DNA of 59,044 nucleotides from Oscillospiraceae bacterium (GTDB lineage Bacteria > Bacillota > Clostridia > Oscillospirales > Oscillospiraceae), in assembly GCA_009783555.1 (NCBI GenBank), contig WRDH01000015.1, positions 1 to 59,044 on the forward strand, read 5' to 3'. Below are positions 8,297-16,913 of this stretch, in pieces (position 1 is the stretch's first letter; the number at the start of each line of letters is the position of its first letter). Under the pieces are notes generated by a model. That model searched no databases. It saw only the letters and a program-made list of their open reading frames with translations, and was not told the origin of the DNA. The position numbers were made by a program, and so were the translations under genes.

Positions 8297-10615
8297 CTAA
8301 AGCTGATTCCTCTTAATCTTGCCGCTTATCGTTTTTGGCAAGCTATCCCTGAATACAACGATTCTTGGATATTTATACGGGGCTGTGTGTGATTTTACAT
8401 AGTCTTGTATTTCTTTTTTCAGTTCTTCTGAAGGTTCTGTGTCTTTTGTCAGCACTATGCTGGCTTTTACTATTTGGCCGCGGATTTCGTCGGGTTCGGG
8501 TGAGACAGCGCATTCGAGGACGTATGGCAGTTCCATTATTACGCTTTCTATTTCAAAGGGACCTATTCTATAGCCGGAAGATTTTATCAGGTCGTCTACG
8601 CGGCCGACGAAGTAGAGGTAGCCTTCTTCGTCCTGCCATGCTGTATCGCCTGTGTGGTAAGCACCATCGTACCATGCTGCTTTTGTTTGCTCCTCGCCTC
8701 TGTAGTAGCCGCTGAAGAGACCGCACGGGCTGCCTTCGTCTGTTAGGATTGTTATTTCACCGACTTCGCCGGGTCCGACTTTGTTGCCGTCGTTATCCAT
8801 CAGAGCGATATTGTAGAGCGGGCTGGGTTTGCCCATTGAACCCATTTTTGGAGGTGTGCCGACCAGATTTGCGATCATGAGGGTGGTTTCTGTTTGACCG
8901 AAGCCTTCCATTATAGATATACCCGTTACTTTTTTGATTTGGTTGAAAACTTCGGGATTAAGTGCCTCGCCCGCTGTGGTCAGGTGTTTTATTGTAGTCA
9001 AATCGTATTTTGACAAGTCTTCGCGGATGAGGAATCTGTACATTGTCGGCGGCGCGCAGAAGGTTGTTATTCCGTGTTCGGCAAACATCGGGAGGATTTC
9101 GAGCGGATCGAATTTATCGAAGTCATAGCAGAATGTGGCAGCCTCGCAGAGCCATTGACCGTAAAGATTGCCCCATACGAACTTGCCCCAGCCTGTATCG
9201 GAAATCGAATAGTGAACGCCGTCGGGGTCGACGTTGTGCCAGTATTTGGCTGTTATGAAGTGACCCAGTGCGTATGTGTATGTATGAGCAGCGATTTTCG
9301 GATATCCGGTTGTGCCGGAGGTGAAGTACATTAGCATCAGATCGTCGCCGCAGGGGGAATCCTCCGTGCGCGGGTAAGCGCTGCGGAAGCGTTCGTGCTC
9401 GGTATCGTAGTTATGCCAGCCTTCGCGCTCGCCGCTTATCATTATTTTGTTTGTCACGGACGGGTAGTTAGCAATAGCTTTTTCGGCTTCTGAGGATACG
9501 GTGCTTTGTGCTGTGCAGATAATTGTCGTTATGCCTGCGGCTTCGATTCGGTATTCGATGTCTTTTTGTAGGAGTTGGTCGGTGGCGGGGATTGAGATTG
9601 CTCCGATTTTATGCAGGGCAATGAATATCGGCCAGAACTGGTGGTTGCGTTTCAGGACCAGCATTACGCGGTCTCCGCGCTTGATACCGAGACTCGCAAG
9701 GTAATTTGCGGCTCTGTTGGATTGTTTTGATATTTCCGAATATGTGAAGCGTCTTGTGTTTTTGTCACGGTCGACGTGAACCAAAGCGAGCTTGTCGGGT
9801 GTTTTTTCCGCGATAGCGTCCACAACGTCAAAGGCGAAGTTGAATTCGTCATGGTCTTTGAATGAGATGGACAGCAGAGAGCCGTTTTCGTCTTCAACGG
9901 GGAAGCAGAAGGATTCGTAGACGTAAGCGGAGCGCGGAGCAGGACGGGGGGACGGTTCATCAAGACGGGGGGACGGTTCATCTGTTCCGGTTGATGTGGG
10001 GATAAGATACGGTTTGTCAAGCTGCTCTACTTCTTCGGGCATTACTATTGCACAAAAGACGCAGTCCTGACCGCCGACAGCAATCATTCCATGCGGTGTT
10101 GTGCTTCTAAAGTATATGCTGTCTCCTTCTGATAGTGTTTCCGTATGGTCGCCGATTTGTACTTTTAATTGTCCGCTGAATATTACGTTAAATTCCTGCC
10201 CGCTGTGTGATACGAGCGGAATCGGCTGGTTTTGCTGTTCGTGAGAGTAGGTGTAGGTGACCCAATACGGTTCCGCGAGCTTATTTCTGAAGCGCGGTGC
10301 GAGGTCGCAGACTTCAATGGTTTGTTCTTTTGATGTAACACGTCCTTTGCCGCGGCGGGTTACCGCATATGTGGTCAAATGCGCGCTCATGCCTTCAAGA
10401 AGGTCTGTCAGTTCAACGCCAAAGAGCAGTGCGCAGTTGTGAATGAATGAGAAGGGAAGGTCTGTTGCTCCGGATTCGTAGCTTTCATATGTTTCGGTGG
10501 GAATACCCAGATGTGCCGCCATTTGTTCGCGGGTATATCCGCTGACTTCACGCAGCTCCCAAATTCGCATTGCCACGTCTTGTATAGCAGTAGTCGTTTT
10601 TTGTGTTGCAGACAT
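8297..10615 (-). CDS. Fusion of XRE-cupin regulator and acyl-CoA synthetase (AMP-forming)
   Basis: 772 residues. Residues 1-73 are an XRE helix-turn-helix (MRIWELREVSGYTREQMAAH); about 110-193 form a cupin with HSGQEFNVIFSG and GDSIYF..TTPHGM. From about 231 to the end is an acetyl-CoA-synthetase-like adenylate-forming enzyme: P-loop YFTSGTTGYPK at 430-440, GFGQTE, the hinge DDLIKSSGYRIGP and the catalytic lysine near the end in SGKIKR. In related Firmicutes I know these as two separate neighbouring genes. Here the linker (about 209-226, TDEPSPRLDEPSPRP) is encoded by two copies of the short repeat. The enzyme would make an acyl-CoA; substrate is unknown. DNA binding by the fused protein is inferred. 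Confidence 0.88.
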   Translation of the reverse strand: MSATQKTTTAIQDVAMRIWELREVSGYTREQMAAHLGIPTETYESYESGATDLPFSFIHNCALLFGVELTDLLEGMSAHLTTYAVTRRGKGRVTSKEQTIEVCDLAPRFRNKLAEPYWVTYTYSHEQQNQPIPLVSHSGQEFNVIFSGQLKVQIGDHTETLSEGDSIYFRSTTPHGMIAVGGQDCVFCAIVMPEEVEQLDKPYLIPTSTGTDEPSPRLDEPSPRPAPRSAYVYESFCFPVEDENGSLLSISFKDHDEFNFAFDVVDAIAEKTPDKLALVHVDRDKNTRRFTYSEISKQSNRAANYLASLGIKRGDRVMLVLKRNHQFWPIFIALHKIGAISIPATDQLLQKDIEYRIEAAGITTIICTAQSTVSSEAEKAIANYPSVTNKIMISGEREGWHNYDTEHERFRSAYPRTEDSPCGDDLMLMYFTSGTTGYPKIAAHTYTYALGHFITAKYWHNVDPDGVHYSISDTGWGKFVWGNLYGQWLCEAATFCYDFDKFDPLEILPMFAEHGITTFCAPPTMYRFLIREDLSKYDLTTIKHLTTAGEALNPEVFNQIKKVTGISIMEGFGQTETTLMIANLVGTPPKMGSMGKPSPLYNIALMDNDGNKVGPGEVGEITILTDEGSPCGLFSGYYRGEEQTKAAWYDGAYHTGDTAWQDEEGYLYFVGRVDDLIKSSGYRIGPFEIESVIMELPYVLECAVSPEPDEIRGQIVKASIVLTKDTEPSEELKKEIQDYVKSHTAPYKYPRIVVFRDSLPKTISGKIKRNQL
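9942..9984 (+). repeat. Two tandem short repeats inside the synthetase fusion linker
   Basis: Two near-identical units with core GGGGGACGGTTCATC lie head to tail. On the gene strand they read as the peptide TDEPSPRLDEPSPRP, exactly between the cupin and the adenylate-forming domain. Confidence 0.9.
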
Positions 10616-10730
10616 TTTTCTTCATTCCTCGCTCTCTATATGTAATTGAATGTTGAAAGTTGAAAATTATGAGATTTTATAGTAAGCAGTTGTGCTAGTG
10701 ATTTTACAATAAAATGAATGAATATGCAAG

Positions 10731-10876
10731 GGGAAGTGGTCAGAGGGTATCCAGAAAATTTTTATTAGTTCCAGCCAATGCACTAGCACTATAGCGGAAA
10801 CTTGCAACGATCGGCAAAATTTGTGTGCTGACTGAAACTAAGAAAGAATTTTCCGGATACCCTCTGACCACTTCCC
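10731..10876. mobile_element. MITE-like element with 44-45 bp terminal inverted repeats
   Basis: Left arm 10731-10774 begins GGGAAGTGGTCAGAGGGTAT; right arm 10832-10876 is its inverse. The outer 30 bases match with one mismatch and the inner part continues imperfectly to CAG/CTG, leaving a 57-base centre without an ORF. It sits directly after the polC stop codon, whose TAG abuts the right terminus. Length about 146 bases fits a MITE; as RNA it would also form a strong hairpin that could end transcription of polC. Confidence 0.7.
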
Positions 10877-13800
10877 TAAAATAACGACATTTGGCTGGAG
10901 TCGGGGAGGTCGCCCAGTGCTCCGAGGGTTTTTAGTTTGTCGAGTGTTGTTTTTGTTACACCGGTGCAGGTGGTGTAGATGTCGTCGATTGAAATGAAGT
11001 CGCGTTTTTTTCTGTTCTCCTCCAGTGACAACGCAGCCGCTTCGCCCAGGCCGTTGACTGCAATAAACGGCGGACGCAGCATTTTATCATCAACTATCAG
11101 GAATCGCTCGGCATCTGATTCGTAAAGGTCGAGAGGTGCAAAGTTAAAGCCGCGCATGTAAAACTCGTAGCAGGATTCCAGTGTTGTGAGCAGTCCCTCT
11201 TCTTTGCCGGTTTTTTGGTCGGAGTTACTCATAAGCTCTTTTATCTTGCTTCTCACTCTATCAATCCCGCGAGCCATAAGTTCTGCGTCAAAGCTTTTTC
11301 TACGGCGGTAAAAATGTGTGCTGTAAAATTCCAGCGGTCTGTGTACTTTGAACCATGCTATACGAAATGCCATCATAATATATGCGACAGCATGTGCTCT
11401 TGGGAAAAGATATGTGATTTTTTTGCATGATTCAATATACCATACGGGAACATTTGAACGTTTCATTTCTTCTTCAGCACCTTCGGGCAGCCCTTTGCCT
11501 TTCCGGATGCTTTCAGAGATATTGTATGCGTATCTTTTTTCGATCCCTTTTGATTCAAGAAATAGTATGATGTCCTCGCGGCTGCTGATAGTTTCGGAAA
11601 CTTTTACTTTTCCCGAATTAATGAGGTCCTTTGCGTTGCCGAGCCAAACGCCCGTTCCGTGAGAGTAACCGGAAAGACGTATGAGCGTGTCGAAGTCACC
11701 GGGTTGCGTATCGTTAAGCATTTCTCGGGTAAATGGTGTTCCGAACTCCGGAATTCCGATAGTTCCCGTATTGCCAATTATCTTATCATCATCCGGTAAT
11801 CCAAGCTGCTTCGGGGATGAGAATATTGACATTGTTTCCGGGTCGTCAAGGGTGATGTCGTCAGCGTTAATGCCTGTCATACTCTCGAGCATTCTGAGCA
11901 TTGTCGGGTTTTCGTGTCCGAGTATGTCAAGTTTTATAAGGTTATCTTCGAGAGATTTATACTCAAAGTGCAGTGTAATAATGCCTTTATCTTTATCGTC
12001 TGCCGGATAGTGAGCGGGGGAGAAGTCAGTTACTACTGTGTTTTGCGGAATGACGATAAGGCCGCCGGGGTGTTGTCCGGTTGTTTGCTTTATGCCTACG
12101 CATCCGAGGGCAAGGCGGTTTTCTTCGGCTTTTGTTACCTTTTTGCCCGTCGTTTCGAGGTATTTTTTGACAAAACCGTATGCGTTTTTTTCTTTGATTG
12201 TATTAATGGTACCTGCTCTGTAGACATATTCAGCACCGAACATATCGATAGTGTATTTATGTGCTAAAGCCTGATGTTCACTGGAGATATTCAGGTCGAT
12301 ATCCGGTACCTTTGCACCGTCAAATCCCATGAACGTTTCAAAGGGTATGTTGAACCCGTCCTTTGTGAGTGCCGCTCCGCAGTCGGGGCAGGGTTTGTCG
12401 GGCATGTCCGCGCCGCAGGCGGCTGGGGAAAGGGGAGCAAGACAGGGGGACGGTTCATCTGTCTTGTTTGTTGTAAAAAACGTTAAAGAATGCTCTGGTT
12501 GCAACAAGACAGATGAACCGTCCCCCTGTCTTGCTCCCCTTTCCCCCGGGAATTCGGTGAATTTACACACCGGGCATCTGTAGTGTGAGGGAAGGGGGTT
12601 TACTTCGGTTATGCCTGCAAGGTAGGCAACGAAGGATGAGCCGACGCTTCCTCTTGAGCCTACCCGGCTTTTTTGTTCTTTCAGGTATGCCACAAGTTTT
12701 TGTGCAGCCATGTATATTACATCATAATTAAGGCGCAATATATCGTTCAGTTCGTACGCAATGCGCTCCGGTACAATCTCAGGCGGGTTTTCACCGTATA
12801 GTTCAAGAGTTTTTGCTTCAACAATCTGTCTGAGTTCATCCGCGCTTCCGTCAAGCTTGGGCGGGAACAGTTGATTTGGCGGCGGCAGTGGGTTGATAAT
12901 CTCGCACATATCGGCTATCTGCTGCGGGTTTTTGACAACGACTTCAAATGCTTTTTCTTCACCGAGATACTTAAATTCCTCAAGCATTTCATCGGTTGTT
13001 TTAAAAAAGAGCGGCATTTCTCCTGTTGAGTCACTGTAACCTTTTGATGTCATAATAACTTGCCTGTAGATTTCATGCTCAGGGTCAAGGAAGTGGACAT
13101 CTCCTGTTGCAACTACAAGCTTGTTCAATGTGCTTCCGAGATTTACGATTTGCCTGTTTAATTGACGAAGCTCCTCTTCATCTTTAACTCTCGGGTTCTC
13201 TCCATAAATCATGAAACTGTTATTGCAAACAGGCATTATTTCCAGGTAGTCGTAGAAGCTTGCAGTTTCGTGCAATACGGTGGTGTCAACATTGTTTATT
13301 ATAGCTTTATATACCTCGCCTGCTTCGCAAGCTGACCCCACGATAAGTCCATCTCTGTGTTGCTGAAGTGTATCCTTATAAATAATCGGTCTTCCGTCAA
13401 AGTTTTCAATATGGCTTTTCGTAATTAGCTTATATAGGTTTTTTAGGCCTGTTTGATTCTTAACAAGTAAGACAGCGTGATTGTTACGTCTTTTCCTTCC
13501 TGTATTTGTTGTTGTCGAATCACGAAGATATGCCTCGACACCGTAAATTACCTTGATTTTGTTTTTTAGCGCGAATGCAGCAGATGCGGCAGCCGGAAAT
13601 GAGTGCACGACACCGTGATCGGTTATTGCGATGGCGGGATGACCCCATTCGGCGGCTCTTTTTATTACTTCTTTGACATCGGTAAGTGCGTCCATTGCAG
13701 ACATTTTTGTGTGTAAGTGCAGCTCAACGCGTTTTTGTTCGGCATTGTCTGTTCTGCGTTCTTTGCTGTAGGGAAAAATATTTCGCGGTCTCAAGTTGAG

Positions 13801-14442
13801 TTCGTTATCATAATTACTGCTTATGAGTGTTCCGGTGACGACAAGGTTCATTCCTACTTTTATTGAGTGGAATAACTTCGAGGCATCCTCGTCATGTATA
13901 AACTTGACTACATTGAGAGTGCCTGTGTAGTCGGTTATATCGAAGTTTATCTGCCAGGAATTGCTTTTTTCTATATGTCTGCTTCTGACTGCGCAAACTT
14001 CGCCCCTGACCGCTGCCTTGCCATGGTCAAGGGTGACTTCGCTTATGGGTATCGTTGCGGTTTTTACCACACGCCCCATTAGGGGACGGACGTTTGATGG
14101 GGGGTGAGACAAAAGGGGACGGTACGATTTTGTCCCTCGCGTTGGCGTAGAGGACAAAATCGTACCGTCCCCTTTTGTCCAGTCCCCTGTCTTACCTGTC
14201 TTATAGGTTGCGTTGACAGTTACTGTATTGAACCCGAATTCACTTGATATAATATCCTCTAGAATGGCAATTTCGTATGGTGGTACGGGGTCTGCTAACA
14301 CAAGTGTAACTTCCATTGCAGTTTTTGCCTGGTTTACGGATGCCGAAGTTACCTGCACCGTGCTATAGTCGGTGGTGAGTCTTGCAGAGTCCCGAGTGAA
14401 GGGGAACATGTCATAAAAAAGAACGGTTTTTTGTGAATTCAT
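10876..14442 (-). CDS. polC: PolC-type DNA polymerase III alpha subunit lacking the exonuclease domain
   Basis: Replicative polymerase of Firmicutes. 1,188 residues against about 1,430-1,450 usual. Order seen: shortened N-terminal domain (1-80), OB fold (about 140-225), PHP start HLHTKMSAMDAL (about 241-253) with ITDHGVVHSFP (273-283), then directly from GVEAYLRDS (301-309) to RNNHAVLLVKNQTGLKNL (319-336). In Bacillus PolC the roughly 170-residue DEDD proofreading exonuclease sits between these two blocks; it is absent here. Palm residues remain (PDIDLN at about 713-718, KLDILGH). A zinc ribbon has C623, C626, C685, C688 with a repeat-encoded insert between the pairs. Another repeat pair lies at about residues 83-110. 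The end is the usual beta-clamp-type tail QMSLF. Confidence 0.95.
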   Translation of the reverse strand: MNSQKTVLFYDMFPFTRDSARLTTDYSTVQVTSASVNQAKTAMEVTLVLADPVPPYEIAILEDIISSEFGFNTVTVNATYKTGKTGDWTKGDGTILSSTPTRGTKSYRPLLSHPPSNVRPLMGRVVKTATIPISEVTLDHGKAAVRGEVCAVRSRHIEKSNSWQINFDITDYTGTLNVVKFIHDEDASKLFHSIKVGMNLVVTGTLISSNYDNELNLRPRNIFPYSKERRTDNAEQKRVELHLHTKMSAMDALTDVKEVIKRAAEWGHPAIAITDHGVVHSFPAAASAAFALKNKIKVIYGVEAYLRDSTTTNTGRKRRNNHAVLLVKNQTGLKNLYKLITKSHIENFDGRPIIYKDTLQQHRDGLIVGSACEAGEVYKAIINNVDTTVLHETASFYDYLEIMPVCNNSFMIYGENPRVKDEEELRQLNRQIVNLGSTLNKLVVATGDVHFLDPEHEIYRQVIMTSKGYSDSTGEMPLFFKTTDEMLEEFKYLGEEKAFEVVVKNPQQIADMCEIINPLPPPNQLFPPKLDGSADELRQIVEAKTLELYGENPPEIVPERIAYELNDILRLNYDVIYMAAQKLVAYLKEQKSRVGSRGSVGSSFVAYLAGITEVNPLPSHYRCPVCKFTEFPGERGARQGDGSSVLLQPEHSLTFFTTNKTDEPSPCLAPLSPAACGADMPDKPCPDCGAALTKDGFNIPFETFMGFDGAKVPDIDLNISSEHQALAHKYTIDMFGAEYVYRAGTINTIKEKNAYGFVKKYLETTGKKVTKAEENRLALGCVGIKQTTGQHPGGLIVIPQNTVVTDFSPAHYPADDKDKGIITLHFEYKSLEDNLIKLDILGHENPTMLRMLESMTGINADDITLDDPETMSIFSSPKQLGLPDDDKIIGNTGTIGIPEFGTPFTREMLNDTQPGDFDTLIRLSGYSHGTGVWLGNAKDLINSGKVKVSETISSREDIILFLESKGIEKRYAYNISESIRKGKGLPEGAEEEMKRSNVPVWYIESCKKITYLFPRAHAVAYIMMAFRIAWFKVHRPLEFYSTHFYRRRKSFDAELMARGIDRVRSKIKELMSNSDQKTGKEEGLLTTLESCYEFYMRGFNFAPLDLYESDAERFLIVDDKMLRPPFIAVNGLGEAAALSLEENRKKRDFISIDDIYTTCTGVTKTTLDKLKTLGALGDLPDSSQMSLF
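12425..12546. repeat. Inverted pair of short repeats with 44-bp perfect arms inside polC
   Basis: Arms 12425-12468 and 12503-12546 are perfect reverse complements, each holding one full repeat (AGGGGGACGGTTCATC) plus the flank GGGGAAAGGGGAGCAAGA. The spacer is 34 bases. The whole unit is in frame and encodes roughly residues 633-673 of PolC, between the two cysteine pairs of the zinc ribbon. Confidence 0.92.
14108..14179. repeat. Inverted pair of a variant repeat (TTTTGTCC ends) inside polC
   Basis: Arms 14108-14135 and 14152-14179 are 28-bp reverse complements with ends GACAAAA/TTTTGTC and core GGGGACGGTACG. A further partial unit (AGTCCCCTGTCTTACCTGTC) follows. In frame within the PolC N-terminal region, about residues 83-110. 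Confidence 0.9.
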
Positions 14443-14469
14443 TTAATTGCCTTTACTCTCTTTTATACT

Positions 14470-15528
14470 TCAGGACAGATGAACCGTCCCCTTGTCTTGT
14501 ATTATATCACACAACTCTTTAACAAGTCTGTCCATTGGGACTTTTTTGATTATTTTGCCTTTGGCGAAGATGATGCCTTCGCCGTTGCCGCCGGCGATTC
14601 CGTAATCCGCTTGCCCGGCTTCGCCGGGTCCGTTGACAGCGCAACCCATTATTGCGATAGTGAGCGAGTTGTCCTTTTCAAAGAGGGCTTTAAGCTTGCC
14701 TTCCACTTCGTTTGTTATCGCAATTATATCTATATTGCATCTGCCGCAGGTTGGGCAGGATATGATATCTATTCCCGGACGTAAGCCCAGTGCTTTCAAA
14801 ATCGCTTTTGCTGCTTCTATTTCTTTTTCCGGTTCTGCGGTCAGCGATACTCTTATTGTATTGCCGATTCCGTCGAGCAGCAGGGTACCGATGCCTATTG
14901 AGCTTTTGATGATTCCGTTGTATTCGGTTCCGGCTTCGGTGATGCCGATGTGGAACGGGTAATCGGTCTGTTCATTCAAAAGCCGATATGTTTTGACTGT
15001 TAGGGGGACGCTTGATGTTTTTGCCGATATCCATATGTTGTCAAAGTCGAATTTGTTGAGAAGTGCGACGTGATTGAGGGTACTTTCTGCCATTGCCTCC
15101 GGCGTAACTCCGCCGTGTTTAGCGAGAATTTCTTTGCTTAAGCTTCCGCTGTTTGAGCCGACTCGAATGGGAATATTCTTTTGGTTGCAGGCTTTTGCGA
15201 CAGCTTTGATATTTTCGGGTGTCCCGATGTTCCCGGGGTTAATGCGTATTTTATCTGCTCCTGCGTCAACAGCACGAAGAGCTAGCTTGTGGTCGAAATG
15301 GATATCGGCAATCAGTGGAATTGATATGCGCTCTTTTATTTCGGAGATTGCTTCAGCCGATGCAATATCGGGAACGGCGACACGAATGATGTCGCACCCG
15401 GCTTGCTCTAATCTGTGTATCTGTGCAACTGTTGCCTCAACATCGGATGTCTTGGTTGTTGTCATTGATTCGATGGCGATTTGCTTGAGCTCACCGGTTT
15501 TTTGTTTTTTGCTTTTTAAAAAGTCCAT
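14470..15528 (-). CDS. ispG: 4-hydroxy-3-methylbut-2-enyl diphosphate synthase
   Basis: Iron-sulfur enzyme of the MEP isoprenoid pathway, converting MEcPP to HMBPP. 352 residues, single TIM-barrel plus cluster domain as in other bacteria. ESMTTTKTSDVEATV (about 20-34) is the N-terminal signature; the 4Fe-4S ligands are C258, C261 and C296 with the conserved glutamate at 303 (NGPGEA). It lies between rseP and polC on the same strand, as in many Firmicutes, and shares its pathway with dxr, now 14 kb away. The last residues DKGTVHLS and the TGA come from a short repeat at 14474-14496, so the natural C-terminus has been replaced or extended. Confidence 0.95.
   Translation of the reverse strand: MDFLKSKKQKTGELKQIAIESMTTTKTSDVEATVAQIHRLEQAGCDIIRVAVPDIASAEAISEIKERISIPLIADIHFDHKLALRAVDAGADKIRINPGNIGTPENIKAVAKACNQKNIPIRVGSNSGSLSKEILAKHGGVTPEAMAESTLNHVALLNKFDFDNIWISAKTSSVPLTVKTYRLLNEQTDYPFHIGITEAGTEYNGIIKSSIGIGTLLLDGIGNTIRVSLTAEPEKEIEAAKAILKALGLRPGIDIISCPTCGRCNIDIIAITNEVEGKLKALFEKDNSLTIAIMGCAVNGPGEAGQADYGIAGGNGEGIIFAKGKIIKKVPMDRLVKELCDIIQDKGTVHLS
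14474..14496 (+). repeat. Short repeat forming the 3' end of ispG
   Basis: Core GATGAACCGTCCCCTTGTC. On the minus strand it encodes DKGTVHLS and provides the TGA stop just beyond. Confidence 0.9.
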
Positions 15529-15556
15529 TTCTCTCTCTCAGTATATCTTGACAAAT

Positions 15557-15587
15557 GGGACAAAAACGTACCGTCCCCTTTTGTCCC
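15557..15587 (+). repeat. Variant repeat with GGGACAAAA/TTTTGTCCC ends between rseP and ispG
   Basis: Palindrome with ends GGGACAAAA and TTTTGTCCC around ACGTACCGTCCCC. It fills most of the 59-base gap and abuts the rseP stop codon. It matches the variant pair inside polC. Confidence 0.9.
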
Positions 15588-16649
15588 TTACCTCGTTATT
15601 ATCCTCGCTACGTCATTATATAGGATGAATATCATGAAGCCTATCAGGAGTACAAAGACTGTGGTGTTTATGTAGCCTTCGTATTTCGGGTCGAGGCGTT
15701 TTCTTGTTATTTTTTCTATTATCCATGTCAATACTGTGAAGAAGATTCTGCCGCCGTCCATTGCGGGGATGGGGAGCAGGTTGATTACTGCGACATTGAC
15801 TCCTATAAATGCGGTGAAGAAGACAATGCTTCCGATGGCTGCGGTTGTGCTTTCATTTTCCTGGACTTGATGTCCTATTGTGTTCATGGTGTCTATAATG
15901 CCGACGGGTCCTGCAAAATCTCCAATGCCGATGGCTCCGCTGACCATCATAGCTATACTGAGCCGAATCATGCGTACAAAGCTGTAGGTTTGATACCCTG
16001 AATATTTGATTGTTTCCCAAAGGTTTGCGTCAATTCTGTCGAAAGACAGGCTGTATCGAAACTCTTCTACGCCGTCAACCAAATATGAGCGGCGTTCGTA
16101 TTCAATCAGTTCACCGTTTCGCTCCAATGTCACGGTCAGTGGGTTTCCGGCGTTTAATTGCGAGAACAAAATGAAATCATCATGATAGAAGAGTCTTTCG
16201 CCGTTCATTGCGACGAATCTGTCTCCTGCCATGAGTTCACTCGGTCCTTGTTCCGGAAATCTGTCAACCACATTTGTAAGCGTAGTGCCGCCAAAGCTGT
16301 CTACCCCTGCGTGTAAAATTAGTACGATTATAAAGGCGGCGATGAAGTTGGCAATGCTGCCCGAGGCAAGAATGACAATGCGTTTCCATCGTTTTTGGCT
16401 TAAAAACGAGCGGGGGTCAGGTTCTTCGCCTTCTTCATGTTCTCCTTCCATTGAGCAAAAGCCGCCGAACGGGACGGCACGCAAGGAGTAAAGAGTTTCT
16501 TTGCCTTGATACTTGAGTAGCTTCGGTCCCATGCCGATAGCAAATTCATTGACTTTGACGTTAAAGATACGGGCTGACAGGAAATGTCCAAGCTCATGGA
16601 TTGCAATGATGACCCCGAAGGCGAGTATGGCAAGAATTATAAATAACAT
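15588..16649 (-). CDS. rseP: Site-2 protease family zinc metalloprotease (RseP/RasP-like)
   Basis: Intramembrane M50 protease that trims membrane-bound regulatory proteins and signal peptides. 353 residues. Zinc motif HELGH at residues 18-22 in the first membrane segment, PDZ domain in the middle (about 120-200), and the third ligand motif NLLPIPAMDGGR at 290-301. The central FAGPVGI and the C-terminal membrane segments are intact. It is shorter than the two-PDZ E. coli form and similar to other Firmicutes. It would normally follow dxr; here its start is only 35 bases from one end of the inverted-repeat-bounded island. Confidence 0.94.
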   Translation of the reverse strand: MLFIILAILAFGVIIAIHELGHFLSARIFNVKVNEFAIGMGPKLLKYQGKETLYSLRAVPFGGFCSMEGEHEEGEEPDPRSFLSQKRWKRIVILASGSIANFIAAFIIVLILHAGVDSFGGTTLTNVVDRFPEQGPSELMAGDRFVAMNGERLFYHDDFILFSQLNAGNPLTVTLERNGELIEYERRSYLVDGVEEFRYSLSFDRIDANLWETIKYSGYQTYSFVRMIRLSIAMMVSGAIGIGDFAGPVGIIDTMNTIGHQVQENESTTAAIGSIVFFTAFIGVNVAVINLLPIPAMDGGRIFFTVLTWIIEKITRKRLDPKYEGYINTTVFVLLIGFMIFILYNDVARIITR

Positions 16650-16683
16650 ATGTGTCCTCTTTCATAAGATAAGTGCTTGATTG

Positions 16684-16714
16684 GGCGTTCAAATGGTATT
16701 GTAAATTTTGTTTC
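16684..16714 (+). repeat. Island terminal inverted repeat, left copy (31 bp)
   Basis: Begins GGCGTTCAAATGG and ends AAATTTTGTTTC; it is the exact reverse complement of 29786-29816. The two copies bound the 13.1 kb segment that separates rseP from dxr. Confidence 0.9.
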
Positions 16715-16913
16715 TACCGCCAGAGAGTACGTCCTGTACTCTACTGTCGGACGCTCCACCGTCCATGAGTGCTATGCTATAGAGGGTGCTCGACATCGAC
16801 ACCTACTATTATAACATGGCAACCGCTTGTCTGTAGCAATTCGAGTTGTGTTGCGAAAAGGTAGAACATCGGTAAAATGGCGTTCTGCTTTTTTTATGTC
16901 GCAACTTCAACGT

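Noticed and set aside
8365..9334. Plus-strand ORFs opposite the synthetase fusion
   Set aside because: Overlapping shadows of a conserved adenylate-forming enzyme gene.
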